A DNA stretch of 42,039 nucleotides, from NCBI GenBank assembly GCA_027579435.1, contig JANBPK010001100.1:1-42039 (forward strand), in the 5' to 3' direction. The position numbers were made by a program, and so were the translations under genes. Under the pieces are notes generated by a model. It worked only from the letters and a program-made list of their open reading frames with translations, had not been told where the DNA came from and did no database searches. Within the stretch, counting starts at the first letter, position 1. Each line of letters begins with the position of its first letter. This stretch comes from Candolleomyces eurysporus (Eukaryota > Basidiomycota > Agaricomycetes > Agaricales > Psathyrellaceae). Shown in pieces: positions 10,808 through 21,814 of this stretch.

Positions 10808-11329
10808 TTAATGAGCCGGGGAGTCTGACTCCTCCTGAGGCTCTTGTCCTTCTCCTTCACCCCCTTCCAATTCCTCTGGCTGCAGAAGATACTCCTGTCT
10901 CTCCTTTATGAGAATTGTCTCAATGAGCTTCCTCCATTCGGTATAGTAGGGTTTGAAAGTATGCGCCAATTCGGGTTCTTTGAGTTCATTCTGCACAGGC
11001 AGCAAAGGCAGACAGTCAGCGGATAACCTCGCATATTGGAACACACTCAAGGATATGCTTACTTTCAATTTTCGCATAATAACGGATGTCATCCGTAGGA
11101 CTTGAGCGACTTGACGGGGAGCAGAAATTTGAAGTGCCTCTGGTACCATTTGATCAAACTTTCTCCATCCATCGTTGTGGGCTAAAGCAAGTAGGTGTTG
11201 GCCGCTGAGTATTTTGCCTTCGTTGGAATACAAGGCGAGGGCAATCACTGAGCTCCCATCGTATATACTGCCCGAAGTCGCACACGTACTGCCTGAAGAA
11301 TAAATAAACACGGATATCGCATGGATTTG
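10577..11329. repeat. Segmental duplication, copy 2 (pairs with 1209-1962)
   Basis: This 753 bp block is the direct-repeat partner of 1209-1962, about 9.4 kb away. Here it is embedded in a complete NACHT gene, so this is the more likely source and the other the derived fragment. Confidence 0.85.
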
Positions 11330-13138
11330 TGCTGACCCACTAGGCTCTAGGGAGACCCGATTGATTCCTTGCACAACGACCTCTGAAACGTACGCTTGAA
11401 CCTGTATTTCCGGGATGAACAAGTTCTTGGAACGAGCTTCGCTATCCAAAAATTCAGAGAACGACCGGTGATAGAAATGCATTACAATGAAGGTTTCCGA
11501 GTCGCAGGGGTCCTGATGAAATACGACAAGAGAGTGTAAGTCAGAAACAAGGACTTGATAGGCATTGCTTTCTAGGTTGAGAATGTCATCGAACTCGTGG
11601 GCATCCCACCTCTCGCCAACACGAAAGTCAGAGTTGATCTGATGAGCCCTGAGAAGGAGCAAAAAGTTGCGCTCTTGATTCGTGTCGACGGCCTCATACG
11701 ACTCTTTTGCGGCGGACAAAATGCTTGTGTAAAGGATATCGAGAGCTTCGAATGGCCTCGCTAGCTGTCCCTTTTTCGGGGTCCAGTCAACGACCGTCTG
11801 GAGCCTATCCACCGGAGAACTTCGACGCTCCGACACATACTTCACAACCGTCGCCGCGTACACGAACTGCCCGGACGCAGCTAGAACCAGCTTCTCAATG
11901 TCTTCCACCCTAGGCCATGACCAGGATCGTCCTCGAGGATCGTGGCTTCGACTACCGATGTCTTGAAGCCGCCTCCATAAGTAGCGACGTATATCATCCG
12001 TTGCGTCATACTTGTCGCTGAGCTGAATGTGATATGCTAGTGGGTGGAGGTAACCCCGGGTCTCCGAGTTCAGCGCACTGCGAATGGCCCATTCCGGGCG
12101 GCTGGCGATAAAAATGCGAAAGGGGAGATCGTTGTCGAGGAGACAATGTTTGATGGTGGAAAGCAATTCTGCTTGTCTTTCTTCTCCGGAACACTCGTCG
12201 AGGCCGTCGATAAGCACGGTGTGGGGGAAACTGTCGGGGTCATAGTCACCATTCGCCTGAAGCTGTTTGAATGGGCGGACGACGAGGGTATCCATCTGAG
12301 TTTGGGTGGTTCTGGTGAAGATGGGAGGGTCTTTTTCGATAGCCTTCGTGATGTATTCCCGGAGCCTAGGATCATGCTGTCCTAATTGAAACGCGATCGT
12401 CGGTACGATGCGGGAAGGGTTGTTTCGAGTGGGGTCTTGGGAAGAGAAAAAGATTGCACAACCTAGGATTCCCAGGCCGGCACAACGTTCGGCGATCGTC
12501 TGCTGCAAGGCCGACTTGCCTGCTCCTGCGGCACCGGTCACGCAGAGCAAGCGTTTAGGACCGTCCCGATCGCCAATCCAATCCATGATTTCGCTGATCA
12601 CCTCGACGCGAGTATCTTCGTCGCACTTTGGCGGGTCGAACCTCGCTCCCGAATTATAGAAAGTATTTGGGGCAATATTCTCTAGCAGCATCTTCCAACC
12701 TTGAGCGAGATAGGGTCAGTGGATGAAACAGGTCAAAGAACAGTGGATGCACACACCATCTATCGACCTATCTTGAGCGTTCATGTTATGCACATGCTGG
12801 GACGAGTCTATGTCTATTTGAATGTTCCCGCCGACATTGAAGTTGTGTGCTCTTGAAAACATCGATGTGGATGCTGATGGTACCGTGGATTCGGAGGCCA
12901 TATTCTCGGCGGCGGTGTTTTGTCGTTGAGTACCCACAACGGGCTCATGAGACTCCTTTCCCGATGGTGGTGTGAGCCCTTTCAGGTTGTCAGGCAAGGA
13001 CGGGCTTGGGACAAGGGCCTGCGGATCTTGGGTGATAGGCACGCCGTCTCGGCTATCTCGTGCGTCAGACGACGAGAATATGCGTTGAAGCCTGGATCTG
13101 AGGCGCCCTGTTTTCTTGGGTTTCGTATCCGGGGCCAT
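10808..13138 (-). CDS. NACHT-domain NLR-like protein (intact, 733 aa)
   Basis: Three exons: 13138-12757, 12699-11063 and 10990-10808, with introns of 57 and 72 nt. The long second exon is exactly 1637 nt, as in the 2.9 kb paralogue. Residues 1-25 are basic (MAPDTKPKKTGRLRSRLQRI); residues 98-118 hold FNVGGNIQIDIDSSQHVHN. The NACHT ATPase spans roughly 130-450, with Walker A GAAGAGKSA at about 182-190, Walker B VLIDGLDEC at about 289-297 and IFIASRPEWAIR at about 323. The C-terminal third has no WD40, ankyrin or TPR repeats but keeps LALAHNDGWRKFDQM. The last exon encodes a charged tail, NELKEPELAHTFKPYYTEWR, ending in an acidic Glu/Gln stretch. The second intron has no stop and is 3n, so a retained form would add 24 residues. 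The ATPase and fold are secure; a role in non-self recognition is inferred from the family. Confidence 0.88.
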
Positions 13139-13285
13139 TCTTGGGATGTAGGGAAGAGCGAAAGCTGGCTGAGGCCCGGGATGCTGTTGAGGTCGAGTGT
13201 CTGGCGGTGAGAATGCGCCTTGTTTACTCAACAGCTGCCGCCACAACCATTACGATAGCCATCAGCACCGGTACTACCTCCGATA

Positions 13286-14146
13286 ATGAGTTCCTGCTTG
13301 AGCATCCTCTCACAGCTCCTCTCAAATTATTCTCCGCCCGGACTCCTCGAGACTGGCCCTCTCCAAGCAGAAGTTGACCAGTTGAAGAGCAAGATCCCCC
13401 TTTACGAACTAAGCTTCAAGTATACGAAAATTTGCTTCAAAAACCCCGAACCGTTCTCTCGGTCGTCCAAAGAATTCCCTTTGACGTGCTGGTCATGATC
13501 TTCTCCTTCGCTCTACCCGAGTGCAACACTCGAGAAGACTGCAGGACCTCACGAGCCTGAGCCTGGTCTGCAGGAGCTGGTATCAGGCTGCGCGTATGGC
13601 ACATCTCGCCTCCAAGTTCAGGACACGGATGTCAACTATGAAAAGGTGATGGCCTGGTTCTGTCGCTCTGGAGTTACACACAAGACCCTGGAAATCAAGA
13701 TAAGGCTCCCATCTTTGTCCTTAGCGTGCACTACGCACTATGAGGGAGATCCAGGCACATTAACGAGCCCAGGACTAGCTCGCTGGTTGTCAGAGGGCCC
13801 ACCATTAGATGTTCTGAGCCTCACACCTGCTGGGGTACAACGCTTCCAACACTTATTCAATCTCGTAATTGAGACCTTGATCCTCCGATTTCAGCTCGAG
13901 TCACCCGAGCGCACCCAGATCTCATGGATAGATACAAGTAGTTTCTCCGAAAGTGGCTTGTTTACATATTTTCTGTGTCTTCGCGCTTTTGCCTCGACTC
14001 TTAGGTCCCTGTCGTCGACTGATACCTACCACCAGCTGGGGCGTCAATTTCGGAATAACGCCTCTGTAGTGCAACTTGGATATCCAATCCCTCTTCTACA
14101 AATAGATAGTCTGGCCCATAGTGATAAAGTTTCGAATACGGGGTAA
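13286..14146 (+). pseudogene. F-box protein gene with three frameshifts
   Basis: Reading across three frames gives a typical Agaricomycete F-box protein. It begins MSSCLSILSQLLSNYSPP, then a coiled-coil heptad segment (LQAEVDQLKSKIPLYE), then KLQVYENLLQKPRTVLSVVQ leading into the F-box RIPFDVLVMIFSFALPEC. After that come LTSLSLVCRSWYQAARMAHL and a roughly 165-residue downstream part. One-base deletions are inferred near 13411, near 13546 (probably CCC to CC) and near 13640; together they return to the starting frame. F-box proteins recruit substrates to SCF ubiquitin ligases. It lies divergent to the NACHT gene with only 147 bp between starts. Either a recent pseudogene or, less likely, three sequencing errors. 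Confidence 0.75.
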
Positions 14147-14259
14147 ACCTGTGCGTCATCGGTTTGCTAGTCCTGTCACACTCGCACCCACAATCGACCT
14201 CATGTTGAGCTACGTGACTCGTCTTATCCGATGGTTAGCTTCCTTGCCCATTTACCTCG

Positions 14260-15360
14260 ATGATGGCCTCTGGAACGACCGAAACGCCTGCTGTACCATC
14301 GGCAGAGGGCGCTAGTACAGTGACTCGTGGCAAGTTCTACACAGAGGATACCCAGTTCGTCATCTTCCAGGTGCGATTGGATATAATGGTGGTTGAGATC
14401 ATCGACGATATCCCAACTGATCAATCCATAGGCAGAAAACGTCCTCCATCAAGTCCCGAGATATGCTCTAGTCAAGCATTCGGAGATGTTTCGTGATATG
14501 TTCCAGCTGCCGCAGCCTGTGCAAGTGGACGATGGCAATGGATCGGGCCGAGCGGTCTCTTCGTCAACAGAAGGATCTAGCGACGAGAACCCGATCAGGA
14601 TACCGGAATGCTTTACGAACTTCGAGTTTGAGAGCTTGTTGGAGATCATCTACTCAACGTTAGTCGCTTTCAGCGTTTATCTCCCTGCTGAGATTGCTGA
14701 CTCACCTGATTGTTAAGGGGGGTGAGCTTGAAGACTTTGAGCAAGAAGCAGTTAATCGCGGCTCTGAAGCTCGCATTCCACTGGGAGATGCACAACGTAA
14801 GTACTGATAGTATCGCCGTTTTCACGTGCTCGAGCTTTGCTAACGAGTTTTATTGCTCATTGATTACAATAAAAAGGTCGTTTCCAACATCGTGGACTAC
14901 GCAACAAGGCTCGAATTCACTCCTAAAGAGAAGCTTTTATTAGGAAAACGGTACAAAATCCGGCATTTTCTCGAGGAGGGGTTCTTCCACTTCATAAACC
15001 CAGTGGACTACAAGCCCACCCTGGAAGATGCTGAAGAGCTCGGATGGGATACTATTGGTCAAATCCTGCTCATGAGGGAGAGACTGAGGAAGGAACTCAC
15101 CGTTGCGTCAATCAGTTTGACTAGCTTGCGCTGCAATAGTTGCGCTTCCGAGCGTGGTGGATATTCGCGGAGTGTTGTATTGGCTTATGACTCGCACCAG
15201 AGCTCGGTCATATATCTGAGCTGCAAGTCATGCAAAACCACGACGTACTCGGCGTTGACCGAGTCTGACACCCGTGTCGAAAAGGTTTCGTCCGACGACA
15301 AGAAAAGGTTGATTGAAAAAGAACTTNGGGGGGTTTTTGAAGCAGTTGTTCGGAATCTAA
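14260..15360 (+). CDS. BTB/POZ domain protein
   Basis: Exons 14260-14370, 14432-14658, 14718-14796 and 14877-15360 join in frame through introns of 61, 59 and 80 nt. The start reads MMASGTTETP, then the BTB core begins with GKFYTEDTQFVIFQ, AENVLHQVPRYALVKHSEMF and RDMFQLPQP. An acidic/Ser loop follows, then IRIPECFTNFEFESLLEIIY. BTB domains dimerise and often act as cullin-3 adaptors or chromatin partners. The C-terminal half carries two Cys pairs (LRCNSCAS and LSCKSCKT), a possible small zinc ribbon. N15327 stands in front of a G6 run; dropping it gives the ending LIEKELGGFLKQLFGI and a stop at 15358-15360 (299 aa), whereas keeping it extends the frame into the tRNA flank. I prefer the shorter reading. 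Confidence 0.8.
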
Positions 15361-15436
15361 TATATTTCCCCGTAGTTTACCCCTCAGTGGCCTTTTGTAG
15401 TACGGCTATCCGCAATTGTACGAGAAAAGAGCATTG

Positions 15437-15443
15437 AAAAAAA
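15437..15443 (-). terminator. RNA polymerase III terminator of the tRNA
   Basis: A run of seven T on the minus strand starts 3 nt past the 3' end of the tRNA-Asp, as expected for Pol III termination. Confidence 0.85.
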
Positions 15444-15446
15444 TAA

Positions 15447-15518
15447 CTCTCTGTCTGGGAGTCGAACCCAGCTTTCGCGCGTGACAGGCGCGTGTACTAA
15501 CCGATATACTAACAGAGA
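15447..15518 (-). tRNA. tRNA-Asp (anticodon GTC)
   Basis: On the minus strand the acceptor arms TCTCTGT and ACAGAGA pair over 7 bp. The anticodon stem CGCGC/GCGCG encloses the loop CTGTCAC with anticodon GTC, and the T arm is CTGGG-TTCGACT-CCCAG. The D arm contains GGTTAGTA. Length is 72 nt including discriminator G, with no intron and no encoded CCA. The internal A and B boxes are well preserved, so it should be functional. Confidence 0.95.
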
Positions 15519-15940
15519 CACACATGATTCTCAGCAATGAGGCCATCTGATCCCGTAAGACGGCAACCGCCACCAGCTCGTGACCGGAATTTGACGCGAC
15601 GTTGGACGCGTCTCATTGTCGCATTCGCCGCTGCCACCATCTTTTGCTTTTGACCATCATCATCCCCGGACGCAAGACCCAGAGAAACCCACCTGCGCCG
15701 CTTGTTTTCGTCTGGTAAGAGGACGGAAACGTAGCTTGCGGGGCTCTGTATGGTCAGCGTCTTGCAGCCACCACAGAAACCCAAGGTCCAAATACCGTAT
15801 CAAAAGGTTGAGGGTCGTGGATAGAGGTGTGTGTAGCGCTGACAGCCAACGACGAGGAGCTCATCTAACCTAACTGCTCTTCATAGCACTAGAAGACTAC
15901 CCACGCCGACGGCGACAACCATAGTCCCGAGCTTCATACC
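15519..15940. other. Upstream region of the Ser/Pro-rich gene
   Basis: No supported gene. Open frames on both strands here overlap each other and lack family features. The region between the divergent tRNA and the plus-strand gene presumably holds the promoter and 5' UTR of the latter. Confidence 0.4.
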
Positions 15941-18322
15941 ATGGACTTCAGTATGCCCCACTTCGACAACCCCTCGTCGGCCGTCGCTGTGTCGCCGCAT
16001 CTCAATTTCAAAGCACCGCTGCCACCATGCACGAAGTCCGGCGACACCTCCTTGAGCATGTCAACGTTGCCACCCTTATCCAAGTCGTCGACGGCTTCCT
16101 CACCCGAATGGTCTATGGATGATGTCAACATGGATGGCACTGGGTCAAGCTCGGGTGCGCAAAGTGTTGACGGCGATGACGGCCATGAAGTTCAGTGGCA
16201 AAGCTCTCAGGCATCCTCAGTGTTGGAATCACTACTCGTCCGAGCCTCGTCAAAAAGTAGACGGACAGCAGGTAGTGCCGGGAAGGGTTCTGGGTCATAT
16301 ACTACTAGCAGACCTCCAATGGACAGTACGGGTGCGTTATCCGTTCTCTCTTTTCCATCTTCTGTCCTTTTCTGATGATCTGTTGCTTAGCTTCTTTGTC
16401 TTCCTCGACGTCTTCGCCGGGAGGATCGAATTTCGTTTGGCCAGTGACCGGCAGCCTCAATGCGAATGCCACATCGACGATGGCTCCCCCACTCTTGAGA
16501 CGTCAACGCCCCTCTGCCCTCTCATCCACCTGTCGAAAAAGTAATCTATCATCCTCTTCCACCGCATCTTCCTCATCCTCATCCTCCTCGATAAAAGGCG
16601 GCGCCGTACCTTCGAAGAAAGGAGACATCACTGAATCATTCAAGCTTTTCGTGAAACAAGTAACCAGCAAAGTCGACGAGAATCTCGCACATAACACTTC
16701 CAACACCAATACCACAGCCCCTGCCACCGCCGATGCAAGCTCAAGCACCTCGAAAACTGGCCTCTCGAGAACGAACAGCCGCAACGCCATACTTTATGGC
16801 GGTATTACCAGACACCCTAGCAAGGCCAGGAAACCTGTATCAGCCTCTGGGGTCACTTCAGCCGCCGCTGCTGGTGGCCTAACGACTGCTGGACGAAGAC
16901 CAATCCAAGGCCGAACGTTAAGCGCCAATGCGATCTTTTCAGGGAGCGGGGGGGAGGGAGCATCGTGTGGGCGGGGGACGACTGCGACGTCAGAGGGAAA
17001 GGAAAGGCGAAGGAATCCAATCTCGGAAGGGGGGGCTGACGACATGGACATGGACGTTGACACTCCTGCTACTGCATGGAAAGTCCCCCAAGTCCCTGCT
17101 GGTTCGACTGCAGCGAGAAGCGGAATTGGGAACGCATCTGTTATGCCCGATCGTGATGCAGATAGCTATGCGATGCCGCCGCCTGCCCTGCCGCCTGAAC
17201 GTCTCCAAGCTTTTGGACACGTACAACAACGACAGCAACGACCCGTGGTTCCTGCTATTTCTGTCATATCAACCGAAGATCCTGGCGTATCGGTTCCAGC
17301 CTCTTCTGAGCAGCCGCCGCCAGTTAGACCACCCCTTTCGCAGACCTCCCATGAAATATCCGCTCCTGCGCCTGCATCCAGCGCGTTCCACGCAACCTCA
17401 ACAGCGACAACGAAAGTAGTTACTCCTGCTCCTCCGCACCTGGCAAACGTACCTGCGGCTCCAACAACGACAACAACAACAACAATGCGATCCGGCAAGC
17501 CCCCGCCTCTCGGTATGCGGAGGGCACATACGTTCAGCAGCACTAGCCAGTCAGCTGGGAACAGCGGGTATTCGGGGCCTGGGTTTGGGTCGCAGCAGCA
17601 ACAGTTGTCCCAGGGCAATCCGAGCAATAACAACAACCGATATTCCAATGGGCTCCCGGTGAAGCAGAGAGCGTTCAAGGCGCCGTCGTTTCAGAAGCCG
17701 CCTCAGCCTCAACCGCAGCCTCAACCTTTGGTGCATCAAGGTGTGGGTGGTACCATGAACGGGCCTACAACGACTGCTTCGTCCCCCTTGTCGTCATCGG
17801 TATTCAAACCGTCGCAGCCGGGGCCATCCGATGATGGTGGAAGTGGGACCTCGTTGGGAGTACCCGTCGCCATCACCACTGCGAATGCTTCTGCCCGCTG
17901 CTGGTATGAACCAGAATCATCGGCAAGCGCGGTTCAAGCCTCCCATCCCCACTCAGGTACCTGCTGCTGCGAATTCGAATTTCGGGAACGCAGGTGTAGC
18001 AGCTTCGGGTGGTGGGGCCATCTCGGGCTCAGGCTCGAGCTTTGGACTGACGAGGTCCAAGAGTTCAGACTCGACCGGGAGCTCGGGGTCCAATAACTCG
18101 AGTTTGGGTTTTAGGTTTGGGAGGTCGAGTTCGGGGACGTCTGTCAATTCCGGTTCGGGGTCGAGACTCAGGAAGAAGCGGGGTAGACGAGAAGAAGAAG
18201 AATTTGAAGAGGAGGGGGAGGACGCTATGCTCGTTGAAGGCGCTGAAGATCCTGATTCGTCGTATGGTGATATTTCGTTCGATTTGGATGAGTTGGAGGA
18301 TGTGTGTAGTAAGTACGATTGA
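15941..18322 (+). CDS. Large disordered Ser/Pro/Thr-rich protein with FKxP motifs
   Basis: Exons 15941-16331, 16391-17859 and 17915-18322 (introns 59 and 55 nt) give about 755 aa. The first junction is firm (GTGCGT donor, phase 1, giving DSTASLSSST). The second is tentative (GTACCC donor, CCAG acceptor) but is needed to change frame and yields NHRQARFKPPIPTQ. The protein is low-complexity throughout, with Ser, Thr, Pro and Gln runs. It has four short FK(A/P)-type motifs: LNFKAPLPP near residue 23, RAFKAPSFQKPP, SVFKPSQPGP and RFKPPIPTQ. A basic patch RLRKKRGRR precedes an acidic C-terminus ending SYGDISFDLDELEDVCSKYD. Repeated FKxP motifs plus an acidic tail look like protein-docking sites, and a nuclear role is plausible, but I recognise no family. 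Confidence 0.7.
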
Positions 18323-18362
18323 GTGCGGGGGAGTGGTGGGTGGACTGGGAAGAGTGGTTTTC

Positions 18363-18451
18363 TCTTTTTTTTTTCTCTTTATTTCTCGTTCTTTTTTTTT
18401 TCTTGGCCTTGGTTCGCATACCATCATCATCATTCATCATCATTTCATCCA
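18363..18451. repeat. Low-complexity T runs and CAT microsatellite
   Basis: Two T runs of about ten bases interrupted by C-rich bases are followed by (CAT)n repeats from 18422. They lie just past the stop codon of the Ser/Pro-rich gene and are probably within its 3' UTR. Confidence 0.7.
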
Positions 18452-19273
18452 TCGGCTTCCATGCATAACATCATATCTCACTCAAACTGTCTCTCTCTAT
18501 ACTCACATGCATATGTTTAGTTTACTTGCCGCAACTTTGTTAGTTCTATTATCATCATCATGCTGACACCTCATAACGTTTCTCTGTAATGTATTTTATG
18601 ACATTTTTGTGAAATTTGTACTGAGATTATGTTGATGAGGTCCTTTAGGGTGGCCATGGAGGAACTACCAATGATACTAGACTGATCTGTATAGAGGCAG
18701 CAGCGGACGGTACGGTATGTTTGTCCTCACCTGCAAATTGGCAACGAGGGGGGGGCCGTTACGCGTTACAAACTGAAAATAGGCAACGCAGCGGCACCAT
18801 GCTTCGGCTGAACATTAGCAGGGAATTCGTCGCATCTGCCTATGTTGTTGCCGTAAAAAGGACTTGAACTGATGCTAGATAGAACTCATATATGGGTCAG
18901 CATCCGAGAAAGAAAGAAATCATTTTCTTATTGGTTTATAGTGATCTTTTCTCCGCTTGCAAAATAGGCAACAGAGTGAGCATTACGCGTCACATTCTGA
19001 GAAATAACAAACAAAATTTGGGTATCTTACGAATGGGATTGAATCTTGTTTGATGGTGTGTACCAGTACATGGTGGCGCTATCGTAAGGGAACAAAGAAA
19101 ACAGGACAAAAGGGCTATGACAGAAGGATCTGCCCGACCACAAGATATTTAGAAGAGGAAACTACTTGTACATGTCCAGGAGGCTCGTTTGGACAATCCT
19201 TGGATAGCTGATACCGACCGAAAATCTTTCATCCTTGAGCTCTTCTACAACCTCGCCAGGCCTTGGAGGGTAT
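18452..19273. other. Intergenic, convergent genes on both sides
   Basis: No coding frame of note. Two short similar elements with aaaataggcaac and ACGCGT occur near 18760-18800 and 18960-18995, too short to classify. Confidence 0.4.
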
Positions 19274-19881
19274 TCAGATATTCGGGGTCTGAGCTGGTGC
19301 GGTATTTCGACGATACTCCTTCAACTTGTTTTCTCTAAAGCCTGAGTTGATATGTCAGTCTGGGTGCACTTGTGGGGCTGCGTGCACTTACTTGGGTCCT
19401 GAATGAATTGCTCGCATTCTCTCCTCCAACGAGTCTGGAATTCATCTACCGCAGAGATCAATCGTGGGAACAGGATAGGAGGGAGATAACGCCTTACCAG
19501 GCATAAGAGCAGCCGTAGGTCCGTTAGATGACCAGAGAACTGCATCGAGGCGGGCAGATGCGGAGAGTTGGTTNCCCCTCTAGCGTGTCTTCGAGGACAA
19601 CAACGCTGATCATGACATCGTGCCAGATCTGGGCCAGATCCTCTTTGGCGCATCCCGCTCGGATTTTGTGAACAGAGGACTGGATTAACCCCACCGCGTC
19701 ACGGACGACTTTATCCCAAATGCTCCCGCCATCGCTGATATGCATGTGGTCAGTTCACAAGNTTTTTTGCGTTTACTGTTTGGGGTAGCTCACATGGACT
19801 ATGAAGAGTGGTCAGATTTCTTAACGGTGCCGGTTTACACAAACTCACCGGTCTCACTGGAGAGGACGCTATGACGACCAT
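19274..19881 (-). CDS. Small unrecognised protein with a proposed 5-nt microexon
   Basis: My best model has five exons: 19881-19849, 19798-19794, 19734-19498, 19445-19392 and 19341-19274, giving 131 aa. The central exon is clearly coding (GGSIWDKVVRDAVGLIQSSV, then LAQIWHDVMISVVVLEDTLE). Dropping N19574, which follows a G4 run, keeps the frame into NQLSASARLDAVLWSSNGP and then across two good introns to DEFQTRWRRECEQF and a final stop. The first exon (MVVIASSPVRP) joins in phase only if TCCAT is spliced in as a 5-nt exon between GTGAGT and GTGAGC introns. An in-frame Met at 19745 is an alternative start. Coding-like sequence at about 19915-19990 (TIASFVLPFYQIPWEIQ) may be a further upstream exon that I could not connect. 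Function unknown. Confidence 0.45.
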
Positions 19882-21814
19882 GACACTGTCTGCTCTGTGC
19901 TACGTACTTGAATCTCCCAGGGGATTTGATAGAATGGTAGGACAAAAGAAGCAATCGTGACACTTGTGACTACCGTGCTGTCGATGCCTGCTACTTGTGG
20001 GGGTCCCCAACGCCCTGCCAATTAAAGCTCCGACGGGTGAGCCAAAAGTAGTCTTCGACCCACCGTTCCTCATTGACGCACACTGCGACTAAGGTTGTGA
20101 GAAGAAATTTGTTGGCATTCCTCAATAGATAGAATGATTCAGGGCTTTCTTCTTTGTTTTTGGGCCAATCTTCTGCAATGGGGTGCTGGCCTAGCCTAGA
20201 TGTATGTTCTGTAATAAAAACTTAGTGGAACTTGTGGGCCGACACTGCGCGTGGCACATGACCGAGGCATTTTGACTTGCACTATCTCAGTGAAGCAATA
20301 GCTCTAGTTTGGTCATCCTACTTCACTGTCACTGTATATTAATGACTGAGCATGTTTCAAAGGACCAGCAAACTGATAGTTGGGTGGAAGGCCGTTAAGT
20401 TCTAGAACCTGGAGTTGAGCCCACAGACTAGCTAGGAGTTGACCGCTTGTGAGGACTCAAAAAAATCCAGTTCTGAATGTTCTTGTTTTGTGGATGATAC
20501 ATAAATCAAGCATCTTTATTTTTACTTGGCCGACTTCTGCTCAAAGGGGGCCAGTCTCGAGGGGTCCGGGCGGACAATTGTTCAAGAGGAGCTTGTGCTC
20601 GAGTAGGGACTCATGATTGATGCTGCTGACACTGCGTGTTGGTAGTTGTGGTGGAGATGGATGTTGCAGTTGACGATGGTTGTCGTGGCGGCAGTTGTGT
20701 TGGTAATGGTGCTAGTTCGAAGTAAAAGAGGATTGAACCGTCCATCCTCTATAAGAGTTTGGCACTCCGCGCTGCCGATTTCCCACGCACGCTGCCGCCT
20801 GCTGCCAAAAACGGTCATCAATGACCTCGCACGTGCCCGCACCCAAAACGTCGTCCTCCCCCTTACTCCAGCCAGCATTGTTGCATCTATCGCCACGACT
20901 GACAGATCTTTCAGTTTTTAAGGGTCTCCCAGAACACACAAATGAAGGGGATAGATTTATTGTGCAGGCCATATTCGGAAGCTAACATTTCTTCACCTGC
21001 GCGCCTTCCATTGTATACTTCTTTGCAAAGAGCTGATGATCGGAGTCATTCTCATGCTTCGTGCTCAACGAAACGGGGCCAATCACAGCACAACTCAAAT
21101 CCAATGGACCATGAATGATATGACATTCCCAAGACCTCGAAAGCTCCAAAACGATTACACAGCAACATGAACCACAAAGAAATCGCGAAAGACAAACAGA
21201 ATGTACATGTACAAATTACATATCGCACGACGACGACAACTACGAACACCAGTCAACCATAATGCCCAAATCCGAAACGAGGTTGTTGAGAGCGAAAGCG
21301 AAAGAAAAGAGACGGCATATAACGAATCAGTACCATAGCGAGATACGAGTCGAGGATACCGAATAATAAGTGTATGTACGTATGTATATATGGAGGTTAA
21401 AATGAATCATCGTGAGCACCAGAACCGAGAGCAAGAGCAAGAAACATCGTCCATCAAACGAACCCCAATAAATCATGGAAAACCGAAAACAAAGAAACCG
21501 AAACCGAAAGCAATTGAAGAAAGCATGAATCGAACGAAAAATATGTGTGTAGGGAGATGATGATGATGATGAGAATGACGATTGACAGATGAATGTCCGT
21601 GTGCGCATATATCTATGTCCATCGTGAATTTTTTTGCCTCGCGTTGCGTGCCTTCAGGAGCCGGGAGCCTACAGCGGGAAGAGAGAGAGAGGAAGAGAGT
21701 GGAAATGGGAGTTCTGAGACGGGGGCATGGTCGAGACAAAGAGAAAGCGGCCTGAGAATACCACCCCACTCAAGGCCAGTAGCTTCCTCGAAAGAAGATC
21801 GATCGATCGACCGA
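19882..21814. other. Long intergenic region, including 3' flank of the F-box gene
   Basis: No confident gene. Bases 19915-19990 on the minus strand look coding and may belong to the small gene downstream. Frames at 20582-20972 are Val/Thr/Ala-rich and occur on both strands, so they are probably low-complexity artefacts. The roughly 500 bp beside 21814 are A-rich on the plus strand (T-rich as transcript) with a GATGAT microsatellite near 21556, consistent with a 3' UTR. Confidence 0.4.

Noticed and set aside
15509..15784. 91-codon minus-strand frame beginning beside the tRNA
   Set aside because: It overlaps the tRNA 5' end and a plus-strand frame, and has no family features or intron signals.
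16503..17739. Long minus-strand frames opposite the Ser/Pro-rich gene
   Set aside because: They are antisense reflections of low-complexity codons in the plus-strand gene, whose splice sites and flow are better.
18720..19000. Possible short mobile element with ACGCGT and aaaataggcaac repeats
   Set aside because: Only two short imperfect copies; no inverted termini or target-site duplication could be shown.
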